Of a stretch of 39,108 nucleotides of DNA, positions 19,771 to 28,324 are shown in pieces. The position numbers and the translations under genes are program-made. Below the pieces are notes generated by a model. That model ran no database searches and was not told the DNA's origin. It saw nothing but the letters and a program-made list of their open reading frames with translations. The first letter of the stretch is position 1, and each line of letters opens with the position of its first letter. This stretch comes from Chloroflexota bacterium (GTDB taxonomy: Bacteria; Chloroflexota; Anaerolineae; Caldilineales; Caldilineaceae), in the NCBI GenBank assembly GCA_024277175.1, contig JAJRVT010000428.1, forward strand, positions 1 through 39,108, given 5' to 3'.

Positions 19771-21293
19771 GTTTCACCCGCGTCAACCGCAATCTGGCTG
19801 ACGATCTGCTCCATGCCGATGGCCCGGCTACCCTTGACCAGGACGACATCATTGGGACGCAACTGGTCACGTAGCATGGCGATGGTTTCGTCGGCGCTCT
19901 TCATAACATAGGTCTTGGCGGGATCGTAGCCCACCTCCCGCGCAGCGTGGGCGATGACTTCGCCCAGATCGCCCACGGTCACCAGCATATCCACCACATC
20001 GGCGGCGCGACGGCCCACCAGTTTGTGCCCTTCGTCGGTGTATTGACCGAGTTCACGCATGTCACCCAGCACAGCCACCCGCCGTCCGGCGTTCTTCGGC
20101 TCCAGGTCCGCCAGCAGGTTGAGCGCGGCCACGGTGCTGGTCGGGCTGGCGTTGTACGTGTCGTCAATGACGGTGCTGCCATTGACGCCCGGAATGATCA
20201 CCAGCCGTAGCTGGCCGGGGATATTCTGGATGCCCGAGACGATCTCGCTCCATTCTAGCCCGTCGATCAGCCCCACGGACGCCGCGCGCAAGGCCGTATG
20301 AACGCTGTGTCGTCCCAGCAGAGGCGCACGCACATAGAGCGACTCCACCCGGCCATCGGGCTTGCGGTGATGGAAGCGGAAGCGGATGCCTTCCAGTCCG
20401 CTGCTGATGATTTCGTCCGCCCACAGGTCCGCTTCGGGCGTCAGGCCGTAACGAAAGATGCGGGCTGTGGTCAGGTCAGCCATGGCTCGCACCCGCTCGT
20501 CGTCCCAGTTGAGCACAGCCACGCCGCCCTCCTCCGCGGGGGGAAGGGCCTGGACCAGTTCCGCCTTGGCGGCGGCGATACGCTCTATGGAACCTAGCCG
20601 ACTCAGGTGGCTTGGCCCCACGTTGGTCACCACGCCGATGCGGGGACGGCTCAACTCGCACAGGCGATGGATCTCGCCCAGCGCATACATGCCCATTTCC
20701 AGGATAGCCCGTTCGTGCTCCATGCCCAGCCCCAGCAAGGCCAGGGGCAGCCCCTGCTCACTGTTCAGATTGCCCGGCGAGGCCAGGGTTCGGTAGCGCT
20801 GGCTCAGAATCGCATGGGTCAGCTCCTTGGTGCTGGTCTTGCCCACGCTGCCGGTGACGCCGATAACGACCAGATCGGACCGGGTGCGGTGCAGGCGTTG
20901 GAATCCGCCCACCATCTGCAACGCATCTTCAGCGCTATCCACCACAAAAGCCAGGGGCGTACGCGGGGTGAATCCCTCAGGCAGTCTAGCGTGGATTTCC
21001 CAGCGCCCCCGGGTGCAATCGATTAGCCCGGCGCCTCCGGTTTGGGCCGGGGTGCGTCCCCGCTCTTCGCAAATAACCGCCTGGGCGCCGTTCTCCAACG
21101 CAGCGGTGACATATTCATGGCCATCCGTCTGCTGGCCAGCCAGGGCGATAAACAGATCCCCTTCGGCTGCATCCCGGCTATCCAGGACCGCGCGCACAAT
21201 CGGCGTCGCCGGCAACGCCATGGGCGGCAATTCACCGGTCAACGCCTGCCAGATCGTATGGCGGGTGATGCGAGTTTCGACAATCGGCGGCAC
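19764..21293 (-). CDS. murF: UDP-MurNAc-tripeptide--D-Ala-D-Ala ligase
   Basis: Mur ligase that adds the D-Ala-D-Ala dipeptide made by Ddl, completing the cytoplasmic pentapeptide precursor. The N-terminal domain has [18 protein letters not shown]. The ATP P-loop is [13 protein letters not shown] (145-157), followed by [10 protein letters not shown] and [13 protein letters not shown] in the ligase domain and [12 protein letters not shown] in the C-terminal domain, all MurF-type. The 509 residues are slightly above the norm. GTG start with GGAG 7 nt upstream. murE, the usual gene before murF, is missing; ftsI is the upstream neighbour across a 153-bp repeat region. Confidence 0.93.
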   Translation of the reverse strand: MPPIVETRITRHTIWQALTGELPPMALPATPIVRAVLDSRDAAEGDLFIALAGQQTDGHEYVTAALENGAQAVICEERGRTPAQTGGAGLIDCTRGRWEIHARLPEGFTPRTPLAFVVDSAEDALQMVGGFQRLHRTRSDLVVIGVTGSVGKTSTKELTHAILSQRYRTLASPGNLNSEQGLPLALLGLGMEHERAILEMGMYALGEIHRLCELSRPRIGVVTNVGPSHLSRLGSIERIAAAKAELVQALPPAEEGGVAVLNWDDERVRAMADLTTARIFRYGLTPEADLWADEIISSGLEGIRFRFHHRKPDGRVESLYVRAPLLGRHSVHTALRAASVGLIDGLEWSEIVSGIQNIPGQLRLVIIPGVNGSTVIDDTYNASPTSTVAALNLLADLEPKNAGRRVAVLGDMRELGQYTDEGHKLVGRRAADVVDMLVTVGDLGEVIAHAAREVGYDPAKTYVMKSADETIAMLRDQLRPNDVVLVKGSRAIGMEQIVSQIAVDAGETN

Positions 21294-21327
21294 AGCGTTC
21301 TCCGAAAGATGCGCTCAAAAACACAGT

Positions 21328-21472
21328 AGAAATTAAAGATTGAGGATTAAAGATTGGGCGACGGGAATTGGCGTCTCCGATGGCCATCTCCAGTCTTCGT
21401 CATCTCTGATCTCCCCAATCTTCCTGAATCTCCCAATCTCCAATCCTCAATTTTCAATCTTTACCCTCACCT
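21328..21472 (-). repeat. Long imperfect inverted repeat between ftsI and murF
   Basis: The gap and the last codons of ftsI are built from AGATTGAGGATT and AATCTCC/AATCCTC units. Left (21330-21356) and right (about 21429-21470) parts are imperfectly complementary and would form a long arm around GGCCATCTCCAGTCT. That loop resembles GGCCATCTCCAATCT in the rpoB-rpoC palindrome. The ftsI stop (TGA) is encoded within it. Confidence 0.65.
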
Positions 21473-23339
21473 CATCCGGCGGCACATTCAAATATTCCAA
21501 TAATCGCCGGGTCACTTTGGCGAAGACCGGGGCTGCGGTGTAGGCGGCCCACGGACTGATGTTGGGGTTGGGCCGATCCATCTTGACCAGAACCACAATT
21601 TTGGGATCGTCGGCCGGGGCGAAGCCGACGAAGCTAACGATGGTTTCGTCCTCGGTGTAACCCTCTTCCGTCGGGATCTGGGCGGTGCCTGTATTGCCTG
21701 CCACCGTGTAGCCGGGGATGATGGCAGCCTTGACGCCGACGTTCACCACATAGGTCATCAATTCGACCATGGTGGCCGCGCTCTCCGGGCTGATGACCTG
21801 ACGGACCACGGTCGGCTCGGTGTGCAGCACCTCGCCATCCTCGATGCGATCCTGGACGATATAAGGCCGCATCAGCGCCCCGTGGTTGGCGATGGCCGCC
21901 ACCGAGTTCAGCATCTGGATGGGCGTCACCGCCAGCCCCTGGCCAAAGGCGTTGGCGCCCAGGTCCGACACGCTCCAGTTGGGATCGCCCGGCGATTTGG
22001 TCAGGCCTCTAATTTCGTTGGCCAGGTCGATCTCGGTGGGCTGGCCGAACCCAAAGCGACGTACATAACGATAGAAGTCTTCCGCACCCAGACGCTGGGC
22101 CACCTGCACCGTCACCACATTGAGCGAACGGGCGAAGGCGTCTTCCAGGGTGATGGAGCCATAGGCTCGGCGGTTGCTGTTCAGAAAAACGCGTCCGCCC
22201 ATGGAGATCGAACCGGAGTCGGTAAAGACGGTCGTTGGCGTGATCACGCCCGTGTCGATGCCCGCGGCCATGGTGATCACCTTGTAGATGGACCCCGGCT
22301 CGTACTGGGCGCTGATGGCCCGGTTGCTGAACGCATCGAAGTTCGACGAGGCGTAGCGGTTGGGATCATAGGTGGGGCGGCTGGCCATGGCCAGGATCGC
22401 GCCAGTCTGCGGCTCCATGACGATAATCGAACCGCTCTGGGCTTCGTAATAGGCCAGCGCCCGCTCCAATTCTTCTTCCACGATCCACTGCATGTTGCGG
22501 TCCAGGGTCAGGACCACATCCTTATGAACGGGCGAGGGCAAAAAGCGGGATGTATCCCTGTCCAGATCATCCAGGCTGGCATTGGGCGCTTCGGGCAGCC
22601 CCACGCCATTGCTGCTCAGGAAGAGGTCGTAGTAGCGCTCTACGCCGTATAGCCCTACCCGTTCCGTCTCGTTCCGGGGATCGACGCCCACGAACCCCAC
22701 CACATGGGCCGCCAGCCCGCCCTCCGGGTAGAAGCGCTTTGGCATCGGTTCTATATTTATACTGTCGAGCACGCTCAACTCCCCCTCCTCCTCCAATTTT
22801 TTCTTGTACTGAAGCAGGGGTTGGATTTCAGCCAGCGTCAAATCTTTGGCCAGCAGGGCATATGGCTTCTCTGCATATTCGGTCAGCGTAATCTTGGTTT
22901 GGGTGGCATCCAGACCAAGGAGCCGTTCCAGGATTGTGGCCACCTCTTGCCGATCTTCCTCATCTAAGTGAGCGGCGGTCGCTGAGATCGCATAGAAATA
23001 GCGATCCATGGCGAACACATCGCCGTTTCGGTCCACGATTGAACCCCGCTCGACGGCCTTCTCCGGGGCTGCATAGGCGATGCTCGCGCCGCGCGCCGGG
23101 AAAAGTTGGTATGAGAGCATCCGCAGAAGCACAAGCCCGGTGGCCGCCGCGAAAACGACCGCAATGATCACAAAACGCCAAGTCTCACGCACTTGGCTTT
23201 GAGGGGCGCTCGCCTCTTTCCCAGAGGCGTCTCCGTCGGAGGCCGGATTGCGGTCTTGATCGTTTTTTTTACGCTCCTTCTCGCCTTGTGGCGGGGAGGT
23301 CGTCTTCGATGTGAACGGATTCCAGAACGTGAACTTCAT
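21447..23339 (-). CDS. ftsI: Septal transpeptidase FtsI (class B penicillin-binding protein)
   Basis: Cross-links septal peptidoglycan as partner of FtsW. In the 630-residue protein a charged cytoplasmic N-terminus precedes one transmembrane helix (about 55-76). The pedestal domain follows, with the class B signature VERGSIVDRNG (about 96-106), then the transpeptidase domain. The active-site serine is Ser350 in GSIYK with Lys353; the second motif is SLN (405-407). The third motif reads NTGT (549-552) in VAGNTGTAQ, so the usual KTG lysine is Asn. The C-terminal VKIEN and stop are encoded by an intergenic repeat. The SD is weak. Confidence 0.93.
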   Translation of the reverse strand: MKFTFWNPFTSKTTSPPQGEKERKKNDQDRNPASDGDASGKEASAPQSQVRETWRFVIIAVVFAAATGLVLLRMLSYQLFPARGASIAYAAPEKAVERGSIVDRNGDVFAMDRYFYAISATAAHLDEEDRQEVATILERLLGLDATQTKITLTEYAEKPYALLAKDLTLAEIQPLLQYKKKLEEEGELSVLDSINIEPMPKRFYPEGGLAAHVVGFVGVDPRNETERVGLYGVERYYDLFLSSNGVGLPEAPNASLDDLDRDTSRFLPSPVHKDVVLTLDRNMQWIVEEELERALAYYEAQSGSIIVMEPQTGAILAMASRPTYDPNRYASSNFDAFSNRAISAQYEPGSIYKVITMAAGIDTGVITPTTVFTDSGSISMGGRVFLNSNRRAYGSITLEDAFARSLNVVTVQVAQRLGAEDFYRYVRRFGFGQPTEIDLANEIRGLTKSPGDPNWSVSDLGANAFGQGLAVTPIQMLNSVAAIANHGALMRPYIVQDRIEDGEVLHTEPTVVRQVISPESAATMVELMTYVVNVGVKAAIIPGYTVAGNTGTAQIPTEEGYTEDETIVSFVGFAPADDPKIVVLVKMDRPNPNISPWAAYTAAPVFAKVTRRLLEYLNVPPDEVRVKIEN

Positions 23340-23387
23340 CGATATCGCTTTCGGTGCGCTGAAAACAAACCGTCATCTATCAGTCAA

Positions 23388-23420
23388 CCGCGGATGACGT
23401 TGATTGCACGGATTACTTTC
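23388..23420 (-). repeat. GGATT-type repeat in the ftsL-ftsI gap
   Basis: CCGCGGATGACG and GCACGGATTAC units in the 117-bp gap resemble the GGATT family found beside ftsA, ddl and rsmH. The rest of the gap shows nothing recognisable. Confidence 0.4.
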
Positions 23421-23456
23421 GTTCCTTCTATGGCGTGAAGTTGTACAAATTGATTG

Positions 23457-24143
23457 CTATTCGTTTGGAGACTGCACACCCCGCAGCCAATGTTGCATCT
23501 GCTCGGCCTGCCCACCCATGAATTCGGATGCTCGCTTTCCCTGGGTGGCGGCGAACTCGCTGGCCGCGTCCATCCCTTCCATCGCCGCGGCCTGGGCGCG
23601 CTGGAGCATGGCCCGCCCCATCTCGCTGAGCCTGGCCGGGATCCCCTTTTCACCCGTTTTCACGCTGTCCGCTTCCGGGACATTGAGTATGACAGCGGTC
23701 GCCGGCGGTGATGTCGGTTCGACCGTCGTCGGCGTAACGGTGCGCCGGCCGGCCATGACGTCTGCATTGACATAGAGCCGCTCCACCTTGTAGCTGTATC
23801 CCTGATCCAAGGCTCGACGGTTCATCCTGGCCATGGGTGTGTTTTGAACGATCTGGTAGGTGATCTCGCTGTTGGTCTGTTCGATCCAGGCCAACTCGCG
23901 CTCCATATTCGCCACCTGAACCTGGGCGGTCATGATCTGTACGGAGAGCATGACATGAATAGCGAGCGCGCCGGCGATCAGGCCCAAGGCCATCACATAG
24001 GCCAGAACCCCCCGGCTGGTGGTGGGCAGTTGCAGAACGCCTTGCAGCGTTTCACCCCACTGCTCTTTCAGGGAATTTCGCCAATTTTCACCCAGTTCTA
24101 CGGCTGTCGACGAAGCCGATGGCATGGTTTCGCGTTGAAGCAT
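23457..24143 (-). CDS. FtsL-like division protein with a long C-terminal extension
   Basis: Position between rsmH and ftsI and topology indicate the FtsL role: a bitopic protein whose coiled coil joins FtsQ to FtsW-FtsI. The cytoplasmic part is about 44 residues, the transmembrane helix about 45-67 (VLAYVMALGLIAGALAIHVM). A coiled-coil segment follows (about 70-100) and the typical NxPxARMNRRALDQGY region. FtsL proteins are usually 90-130 residues; this one has 228. The extra part contains a Thr/Pro linker (about 135-150) and a helical Ala/Met/Gln-rich tail (about 168-222). FtsL families diverge strongly, so the call is from topology and context. ATG at 24143; a second ATG at 24125 is possible. 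Confidence 0.72.
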   Translation of the reverse strand: MLQRETMPSASSTAVELGENWRNSLKEQWGETLQGVLQLPTTSRGVLAYVMALGLIAGALAIHVMLSVQIMTAQVQVANMERELAWIEQTNSEITYQIVQNTPMARMNRRALDQGYSYKVERLYVNADVMAGRRTVTPTTVEPTSPPATAVILNVPEADSVKTGEKGIPARLSEMGRAMLQRAQAAAMEGMDAASEFAATQGKRASEFMGGQAEQMQHWLRGVQSPNE

Positions 24144-24189
24144 AGCCTATCTCTACTTTCGAAAAATGAGGGGTGCTGTAGGGATTTGA

Positions 24190-24292
24190 CTTTCGTTTTG
24201 GATAGATCGCGAATCTGGCTGATTGAGTGGATTTCTTTATTGAGAGATCCACACCAATCCACCGAACCTGTAAAATTCGCGTTCTATTGTTT
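24190..24292 (-). repeat. Repeat between rsmH and ftsL
   Basis: GTGGAT…ATCCAC (6-bp arms near 24224-24256) lies inside GCGAAT…ATTCGC (about 24202-24279). AATTCGCGTTC (24274-24284) is 8 nt from the rsmH stop and matches, with one change, the strings following murB and ftsA. No gene in the 149-bp gap. Confidence 0.55.
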
Positions 24293-25264
24293 TTACAGAT
24301 GCGCTGCAATCCGGAGTTTGGCTGAACGGCTCCGGGGGTTGTCAGCCACTTCAGCCAGGGTCGCAGTGAAGGGCTTCTTCGTGATCAGGCGCAGGGTCGG
24401 CGTTCTTTTGCGTCCGCCGTATGGGTGCGCCGGGTCGGGCAGATAGTCGCTTGCCTCGAACTGCATCCATCGTTTGACGATGCGATCTTCCAGGCTATGA
24501 AAGCTGATGACCGCCAGTCGACCGCCTGGCTTCAACAGCGCCAGACACTGGGGCAACGTCTCTTCCAGATAGGTCAACTCATGGTTGACCGCGATGCGCA
24601 GGGCCTGGAACGTCTTGGTGGCCGGGTGGGTGCGCTTGCCCCGCCGCCCTCCAACCGCTCGGCTCACAGCATTGGCTAACTCGTCCGTGGTCATGAATGG
24701 CCGCTGGCGCACCAGATAGCGGGCGATGCGCCGGCTGCGATGTTCCTCCCCGTAGCGATAGATCACATCGGCCAGTTCGTCCTCCGGCCACGTGTTGACG
24801 ATCTCTGCTGCGGTCAACGTCTGCTGCGGATCGAAACGCATGTCCAGCGGACCGGATTCGGCGAAAGAAAAGCCTCGTTCGGTCGTGGCCAGTTGAAAAC
24901 TGCTCAGCCCCAGGTCCAGCAGGATGGCGTCCACCCGATCGAAGCCATGGGCCGCGGCTGTACGGGCCATCTCCACAAAGTTCGCCTGCACCAGGACGAG
25001 CCGTCCGGCTTCCACCGCCGGGGCCAGCCGGTGCGCCACCCGCCGGATCGCGGCCGGGTCCGCGTCCAGCCCCAGAATGCGACCGTCAGGCGCTGACCGT
25101 TCCAGCATGGCGGCGGTGTGTCCGCCGCCGCCTAGGGTGCCGTCGATGATGCGGACGCCCGGTCGGATGGCCAGCCCCTCCAGCACCTCGTTTAGGAGAA
25201 CGGGGACATGGCGTGCGCCCGCCGGATCGGCGACCGGCCCCGAGGGTGTATCCTGGCCGCTCAT
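24293..25264 (-). CDS. rsmH: 16S rRNA (cytosine-N4) methyltransferase RsmH (MraW)
   Basis: SAM-dependent enzyme that methylates N4 of C1402 (E. coli numbering) in 16S rRNA. The N-terminal [13 protein letters not shown] is followed by the SAM-binding loop [15 protein letters not shown] (41-55), [10 protein letters not shown], the [14 protein letters not shown] segment and RTHPATK-type ([15 protein letters not shown]) and [13 protein letters not shown] motifs. All are typical, and 323 residues is normal. It begins 6 bp after the mraZ stop with no strong SD, so translation is likely coupled. First enzyme gene of the dcw cluster. Confidence 0.96.
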   Translation of the reverse strand: MSGQDTPSGPVADPAGARHVPVLLNEVLEGLAIRPGVRIIDGTLGGGGHTAAMLERSAPDGRILGLDADPAAIRRVAHRLAPAVEAGRLVLVQANFVEMARTAAAHGFDRVDAILLDLGLSSFQLATTERGFSFAESGPLDMRFDPQQTLTAAEIVNTWPEDELADVIYRYGEEHRSRRIARYLVRQRPFMTTDELANAVSRAVGGRRGKRTHPATKTFQALRIAVNHELTYLEETLPQCLALLKPGGRLAVISFHSLEDRIVKRWMQFEASDYLPDPAHPYGGRKRTPTLRLITKKPFTATLAEVADNPRSRSAKLRIAAHL

Positions 25265-25270
25265 AGTGGA

Positions 25271-25705
25271 TTAGACGCCCAGGGCTGCGAAGAGTTCGGT
25301 GTCCAGCCCGTCGTTATTCAATTGCTGGATCACCTGCTCGTTCCACTGAGTGGGATTCCAGATCTCGACGTAGTTGTCCATACCCACCACCAACGCTTCC
25401 GAGTCGAGTTGGGCGAAGTCGCGCAGCCGCTGACTGATCAGGATGCGCCCCTGCTTGTCCGGCTTCAGGTCCTCGGCGGCGCTGAAAAGAACTCGGCGCA
25501 GAAGGGCTGTGCGCCGGTCGGTCATAGACAGGGTTTTGATTTTATCGGTTAGGGTCGTCCACTCATCCAGAGGCATGACCAGCAGACAGCGGTCGGACGG
25601 GTTGCGCGTCACCACCAACCCCGTGGCCAACCGGTCCCGGAACTTGGCGGGGATGGTCAACCTGCCCTTGCTATCCAATGTATGGGTGTATTCGCCCAAA
25701 AACAT
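25271..25705 (-). CDS. mraZ: Transcriptional regulator MraZ
   Basis: A 144-residue regulator with two AbrB-like half-domains that binds TGGGN direct repeats and represses its own dcw operon in studied bacteria. The first half has MFLGEYTHTLDSKGRLTIPA (1-20). The second half, DKQGRILISQRLRDFA (83-98), repeats the D-x-x-G-R-I/L pattern. The open frame extends far upstream, but the ATG at 25703-25705 begins the canonical MFLGEY and lies downstream of the promoter. The SD is weak. Its own operator boxes are visible upstream. Confidence 0.95.
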   Translation of the reverse strand: MFLGEYTHTLDSKGRLTIPAKFRDRLATGLVVTRNPSDRCLLVMPLDEWTTLTDKIKTLSMTDRRTALLRRVLFSAAEDLKPDKQGRILISQRLRDFAQLDSEALVVGMDNYVEIWNPTQWNEQVIQQLNNDGLDTELFAALGV

Positions 25706-25742
25706 AATAGAAAATTCTGGTCCTGACTGGATGATAGGTTTA

Positions 25743-25756
25743 TCCCAAAATTCCCA
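25743..25756 (-). promoter_or_regulatory. Two additional TGGGA motifs near mraZ
   Basis: On the minus strand TGGGA occurs at 25752-25756 and 25743-25747, repeating at 9 bp instead of the 10 bp expected for MraZ. They lie in the mraZ leader and might be weaker contacts or chance. Confidence 0.3.
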
Positions 25757-25823
25757 AACTTGTAGCGCCGACGGACGTTTAAATCCACTTTTGCGATAAA
25801 ATTGTGAAAAAATAGGGCGTTTA

Positions 25824-25848
25824 ACCCACATCGCCCCACAATTTCCCA
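25824..25848 (-). promoter_or_regulatory. MraZ box: three TGGGN direct repeats
   Basis: Read on the minus strand: TGGGA (25844-25848), TGGGG (25834-25838) and TGGGT (25824-25828), each separated by 5 nt, giving an exact 10-bp period. This is the arrangement known for MraZ binding. The boxes start two bases after the -10 hexamer and cover the predicted start site, so MraZ binding should block initiation of the whole cluster. Confidence 0.85.
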
Positions 25849-25849
25849 C

Positions 25850-25878
25850 ATTATACTGGATAAAGAACACTTTGTCCA
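25850..25878 (-). promoter_or_regulatory. Promoter of the dcw cluster (mraZ promoter)
   Basis: On the minus strand TGGACA (25873-25878) and a perfect TATAAT (25850-25855) are 17 bp apart, close to the sigma70 consensus. Initiation near 25843 gives an mraZ leader of about 138 nt. Confidence 0.82.
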
Positions 25879-25918
25879 GCCCCAAAACAGACGAATATGT
25901 GACAAAAAAGATTACGAA

Positions 25919-25942
25919 ATTGGGATATGGATTGGGATATCG
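25919..25942 (+). repeat. Tandem 12-bp repeat in the divergent mraZ/chitinase region
   Basis: ATTGGGATATGG is followed directly by ATTGGGATATCG, differing in one base. The rest of the gap 25879-26171 holds no gene. A TATACT at 25990-25995 could be the chitinase -10, but no matching -35 was found. Confidence 0.5.
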
Positions 25943-26171
25943 TAGTTTAGCCGTCGGCTTGCGCACTGGAATCTGTTGGCTGATTTGTGTATACTTGGAC
26001 TATGTAAGTTAATGTTTTTTACAAATGCCGGTCTCGATACGAAGAGCCTGAATTTCTGTGGCCTCATGTGATTCCCGAAGCGGCGGCGCAAAAGCTCGTT
26101 TTTTTCGCCCTGAGATTTCGTCCTGAAATATTGAGAAGATGCAAGATGAGGTTTGCACTGAGGGAGGTAAA

Positions 26172-28166
26172 ATGATTTCTTCACAAACGACCAACCATTC
26201 ACATGCCAAATGGACAGTTTTTTTGGTCACTGCGCTTGCTGCGGCTCTCTGGATGGGCTTGCAGGCGTTGGCGTTTTCTTCGGCAGCGCCTTTTAGCGAT
26301 GCAGCCGCCCAAGGCGCATGCGTCAACCCGGCCTGGGACCCCAGCGCGATTTATGTCGCTGACGATCTGGTTTCCCACAACGGCCATGAATGGCGGGCCA
26401 AATGGTGGACCCAGGGTGAGGAGCCGGGAACCACGGGCGAGTGGGGCGTGTGGGAGGATCAAGGCGCATGTAGCGGTGGCAACCCCACAGCTACGCCCAC
26501 AACCGCTCCACCAACGGCCACGCCTGCGGCGACCGCCACCAGTGTCCCCCCTACCGCCACGCCCGCACCAAGCGTATGCAGCGCGCCGGCCTGGGACGCC
26601 AGCGCGATCTATGTCGCTGACGATCTGGTTTCCCACAACGGCCATGAATGGCGGGCCAAATGGTGGACCCAAGGTGAGGAGCCGGGGACCACGGGCGAGT
26701 GGGGCGTGTGGGAGGATCGAGGCGCATGCAGCAGCGGCGACCCTACGGCCACGCCTACCGTCGTTCCTCCGACTGCGACTGCAACCAGCGTTCTCCCAAC
26801 CAGTACGCCTGCTCCGACTGCGACGCCCGGCGGGCCTACGCCAACCCCAACGGCCACGCCCGGTCCCAGCGGGGCCAAAGAGGTTGTGGCTTATTTCGCC
26901 CAGTGGGGGATCTATGGCCGCAACTATCATGTCAAGAACATCGTCACCAGCGGTTCGGCCGATACGATCACTGTGATCAACTATGGTTTTGGACATATCA
27001 AGGACGGCCAGTGCATCATGGTCACTCAGCCCAATGTCATGGACGCATGGGCCGATTACCAGAAGGGGTACAGCGCAGACCAGAGTGTGGACGGCGTGGC
27101 AGACGCCTGGGATCAACCGCTCAAGGGCAATTTCAACCAACTGAAAAAATTGAAGCAGATGTATCCCAATATTAAGGTCTTGATCTCCATCGGCGGCTGG
27201 ACCTGGTCCGAGGGTTTCTCTGACGCCGCGTTGACGCCTGAATCCAGGGCGGCGGCCGTGCAGTCTTGCATCGACATCTACCTGCGCGGCAACCTGCCCG
27301 TGGCCGACGGTGCGGGTGGGGCGGGCGCGGGCTACGGCGTCTTCGACGGTATCGACATCGACTGGGAGTGGCCTGCGGCTCCCGGCCATGAGCACAACGT
27401 CTATCGTCCTGAGGACACCCAAAATTTCACGCTTCTGCTTCAGGAATTCCGCGACCAGTTGAACGCACTGGAGGTCGAAACTGGCCGCGACTATCTCCTG
27501 ACCATCGCGGGCCCAGCCGGGGTGGACAAATATGAGAAGATTCAATTGGATCAGATTCACCCTTATCTGGATTGGCTCAGCATCATGAGCTATGACATGC
27601 ACGGGGCCTGGAGCAACGTCACCGGACACAACGCTCCTCTCTATACATCTCCGGACAACCCCCTGGGCTATCCGGCCAATACCTATTCAGTGGATACGGC
27701 GGTGCAGGCCTATCTGGACGCGGGCGTTCCCGCCAATAAAATCGTGGCGGGATTGCCCTTTTATGGTCGAGGCTGGACAGGCGTTCCCGACGGTGGAACC
27801 CATGGCCTCTATCAGACGGGGTCCGGGGCTGCGCCGGGAACCTATGAGGCCGGCGTCGAGGATTACAAGGTGCTGAAGACCCTGGGGTATCCTCAATATC
27901 GAGATCCTGTCACCGAGACGCCTTGGCTCTATAACGGTGACACGTTTTGGAGCTATGACGACCCTGCGTCCATCACCAACAAGGTGGCCTATATCAACAA
28001 TCGTGGGCTGCGAGGGGCGATGATCTGGTCGCTGGACGGAGACGACGCAAATGGTTCGCTCATGGCTGCTATCGGCGACAATATCCAGACTTCCAGCGCA
28101 TCCCGAGGGGATAGCCTGCCGCCTGAAGCACGCGGAGCTATCTTCCTCCCCATAGCGTATCGTTGA
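26172..28166 (+). CDS. Secreted GH18 chitinase with two chitin-binding modules
   Basis: Predicted extracellular endo-acting chitinase of 664 residues. The N-terminal signal is a hydrophobic stretch (about 14-34) ending near AAAQG (44-48). Two CBM5/12-type modules follow (about 50-100 and 136-186), each with AWDxSAIYVADDLVSHNGHE and a WWTQGEEPG motif, joined by Thr/Pro-rich linkers (about 104-134 and 188-235). The GH18 barrel starts at EVVAYFAQWG (237-246). The active site is DGIDIDWEW (392-400), with Glu399 as acid in the DxxDxDxE motif; YDMHGAW and IWSLDGDD are later barrel strands. The protein ends in IFLPIAYR. Start chosen by the strong SD GGAGG five bases before the ATG. Divergent from mraZ and not part of either flanking operon. 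Confidence 0.93.
   Translation: MISSQTTNHSHAKWTVFLVTALAAALWMGLQALAFSSAAPFSDAAAQGACVNPAWDPSAIYVADDLVSHNGHEWRAKWWTQGEEPGTTGEWGVWEDQGACSGGNPTATPTTAPPTATPAATATSVPPTATPAPSVCSAPAWDASAIYVADDLVSHNGHEWRAKWWTQGEEPGTTGEWGVWEDRGACSSGDPTATPTVVPPTATATSVLPTSTPAPTATPGGPTPTPTATPGPSGAKEVVAYFAQWGIYGRNYHVKNIVTSGSADTITVINYGFGHIKDGQCIMVTQPNVMDAWADYQKGYSADQSVDGVADAWDQPLKGNFNQLKKLKQMYPNIKVLISIGGWTWSEGFSDAALTPESRAAAVQSCIDIYLRGNLPVADGAGGAGAGYGVFDGIDIDWEWPAAPGHEHNVYRPEDTQNFTLLLQEFRDQLNALEVETGRDYLLTIAGPAGVDKYEKIQLDQIHPYLDWLSIMSYDMHGAWSNVTGHNAPLYTSPDNPLGYPANTYSVDTAVQAYLDAGVPANKIVAGLPFYGRGWTGVPDGGTHGLYQTGSGAAPGTYEAGVEDYKVLKTLGYPQYRDPVTETPWLYNGDTFWSYDDPASITNKVAYINNRGLRGAMIWSLDGDDANGSLMAAIGDNIQTSSASRGDSLPPEARGAIFLPIAYR
26331..26728 (+). 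repeat. Near-identical DNA duplication encoding the two chitin-binding modules
   Basis: Copies 26331-26470 and 26589-26728, each 140 bp, differ at only 5 positions by direct comparison (about 96% identity), while the linker between them is unrelated in sequence. This indicates recent duplication or gene conversion within the gene. Confidence 0.85.
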
Positions 28167-28171
28167 TCCCT

Positions 28172-28240
28172 GGATCGGGCCTTTCCCCGATCCCTTTCCC
28201 CGCGAATGCGCGATGAGTGGACGGGGTTGCGTTCGCGGGG
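28172..28240 (+). terminator. Two hairpins after the chitinase gene
   Basis: GGATCGGG/CCCGATCC (28172-28179/28186-28193) has a 6-nt loop and is followed by CTTT only. CCCCGCGAA/TTCGCGGGG (28198-28206/28232-28240) is a perfect 9-bp stem with a 25-nt loop. Flanking GATCCC and GGGATC could extend the second at the expense of the first. They are probably the transcript end, although the U-runs are poor. Confidence 0.5.
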
Positions 28241-28324
28241 AGGGATCAGGGTCAAGCATGCAGTCCGCCCTGTCCGCCCTTGACTTTTTTGTAAGGCTAC
28301 TTCAAGAAAATAAATACACGTCAT

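Noticed and set aside
21328-21472. CRISPR-like array in the ftsI-murF gap
   Set aside because: Units are short, degenerate and without spacers of constant size; they form an inverted repeat instead.
25706-25966. N-terminal extension of MraZ by 87 codons
   Set aside because: It would cross the MraZ boxes and promoter; the canonical MFLGEY start is at 25705.
25923-26170. RNA gene or small ORF between mraZ and the chitinase
   Set aside because: No tRNA-like fold, no frame with an SD; only a tandem 12-bp repeat and a poor promoter candidate were visible.
26199-27629. 476-codon minus-strand frame opposite the chitinase
   Set aside because: Mirrors the duplicated chitin-binding DNA and has no recognisable domain.
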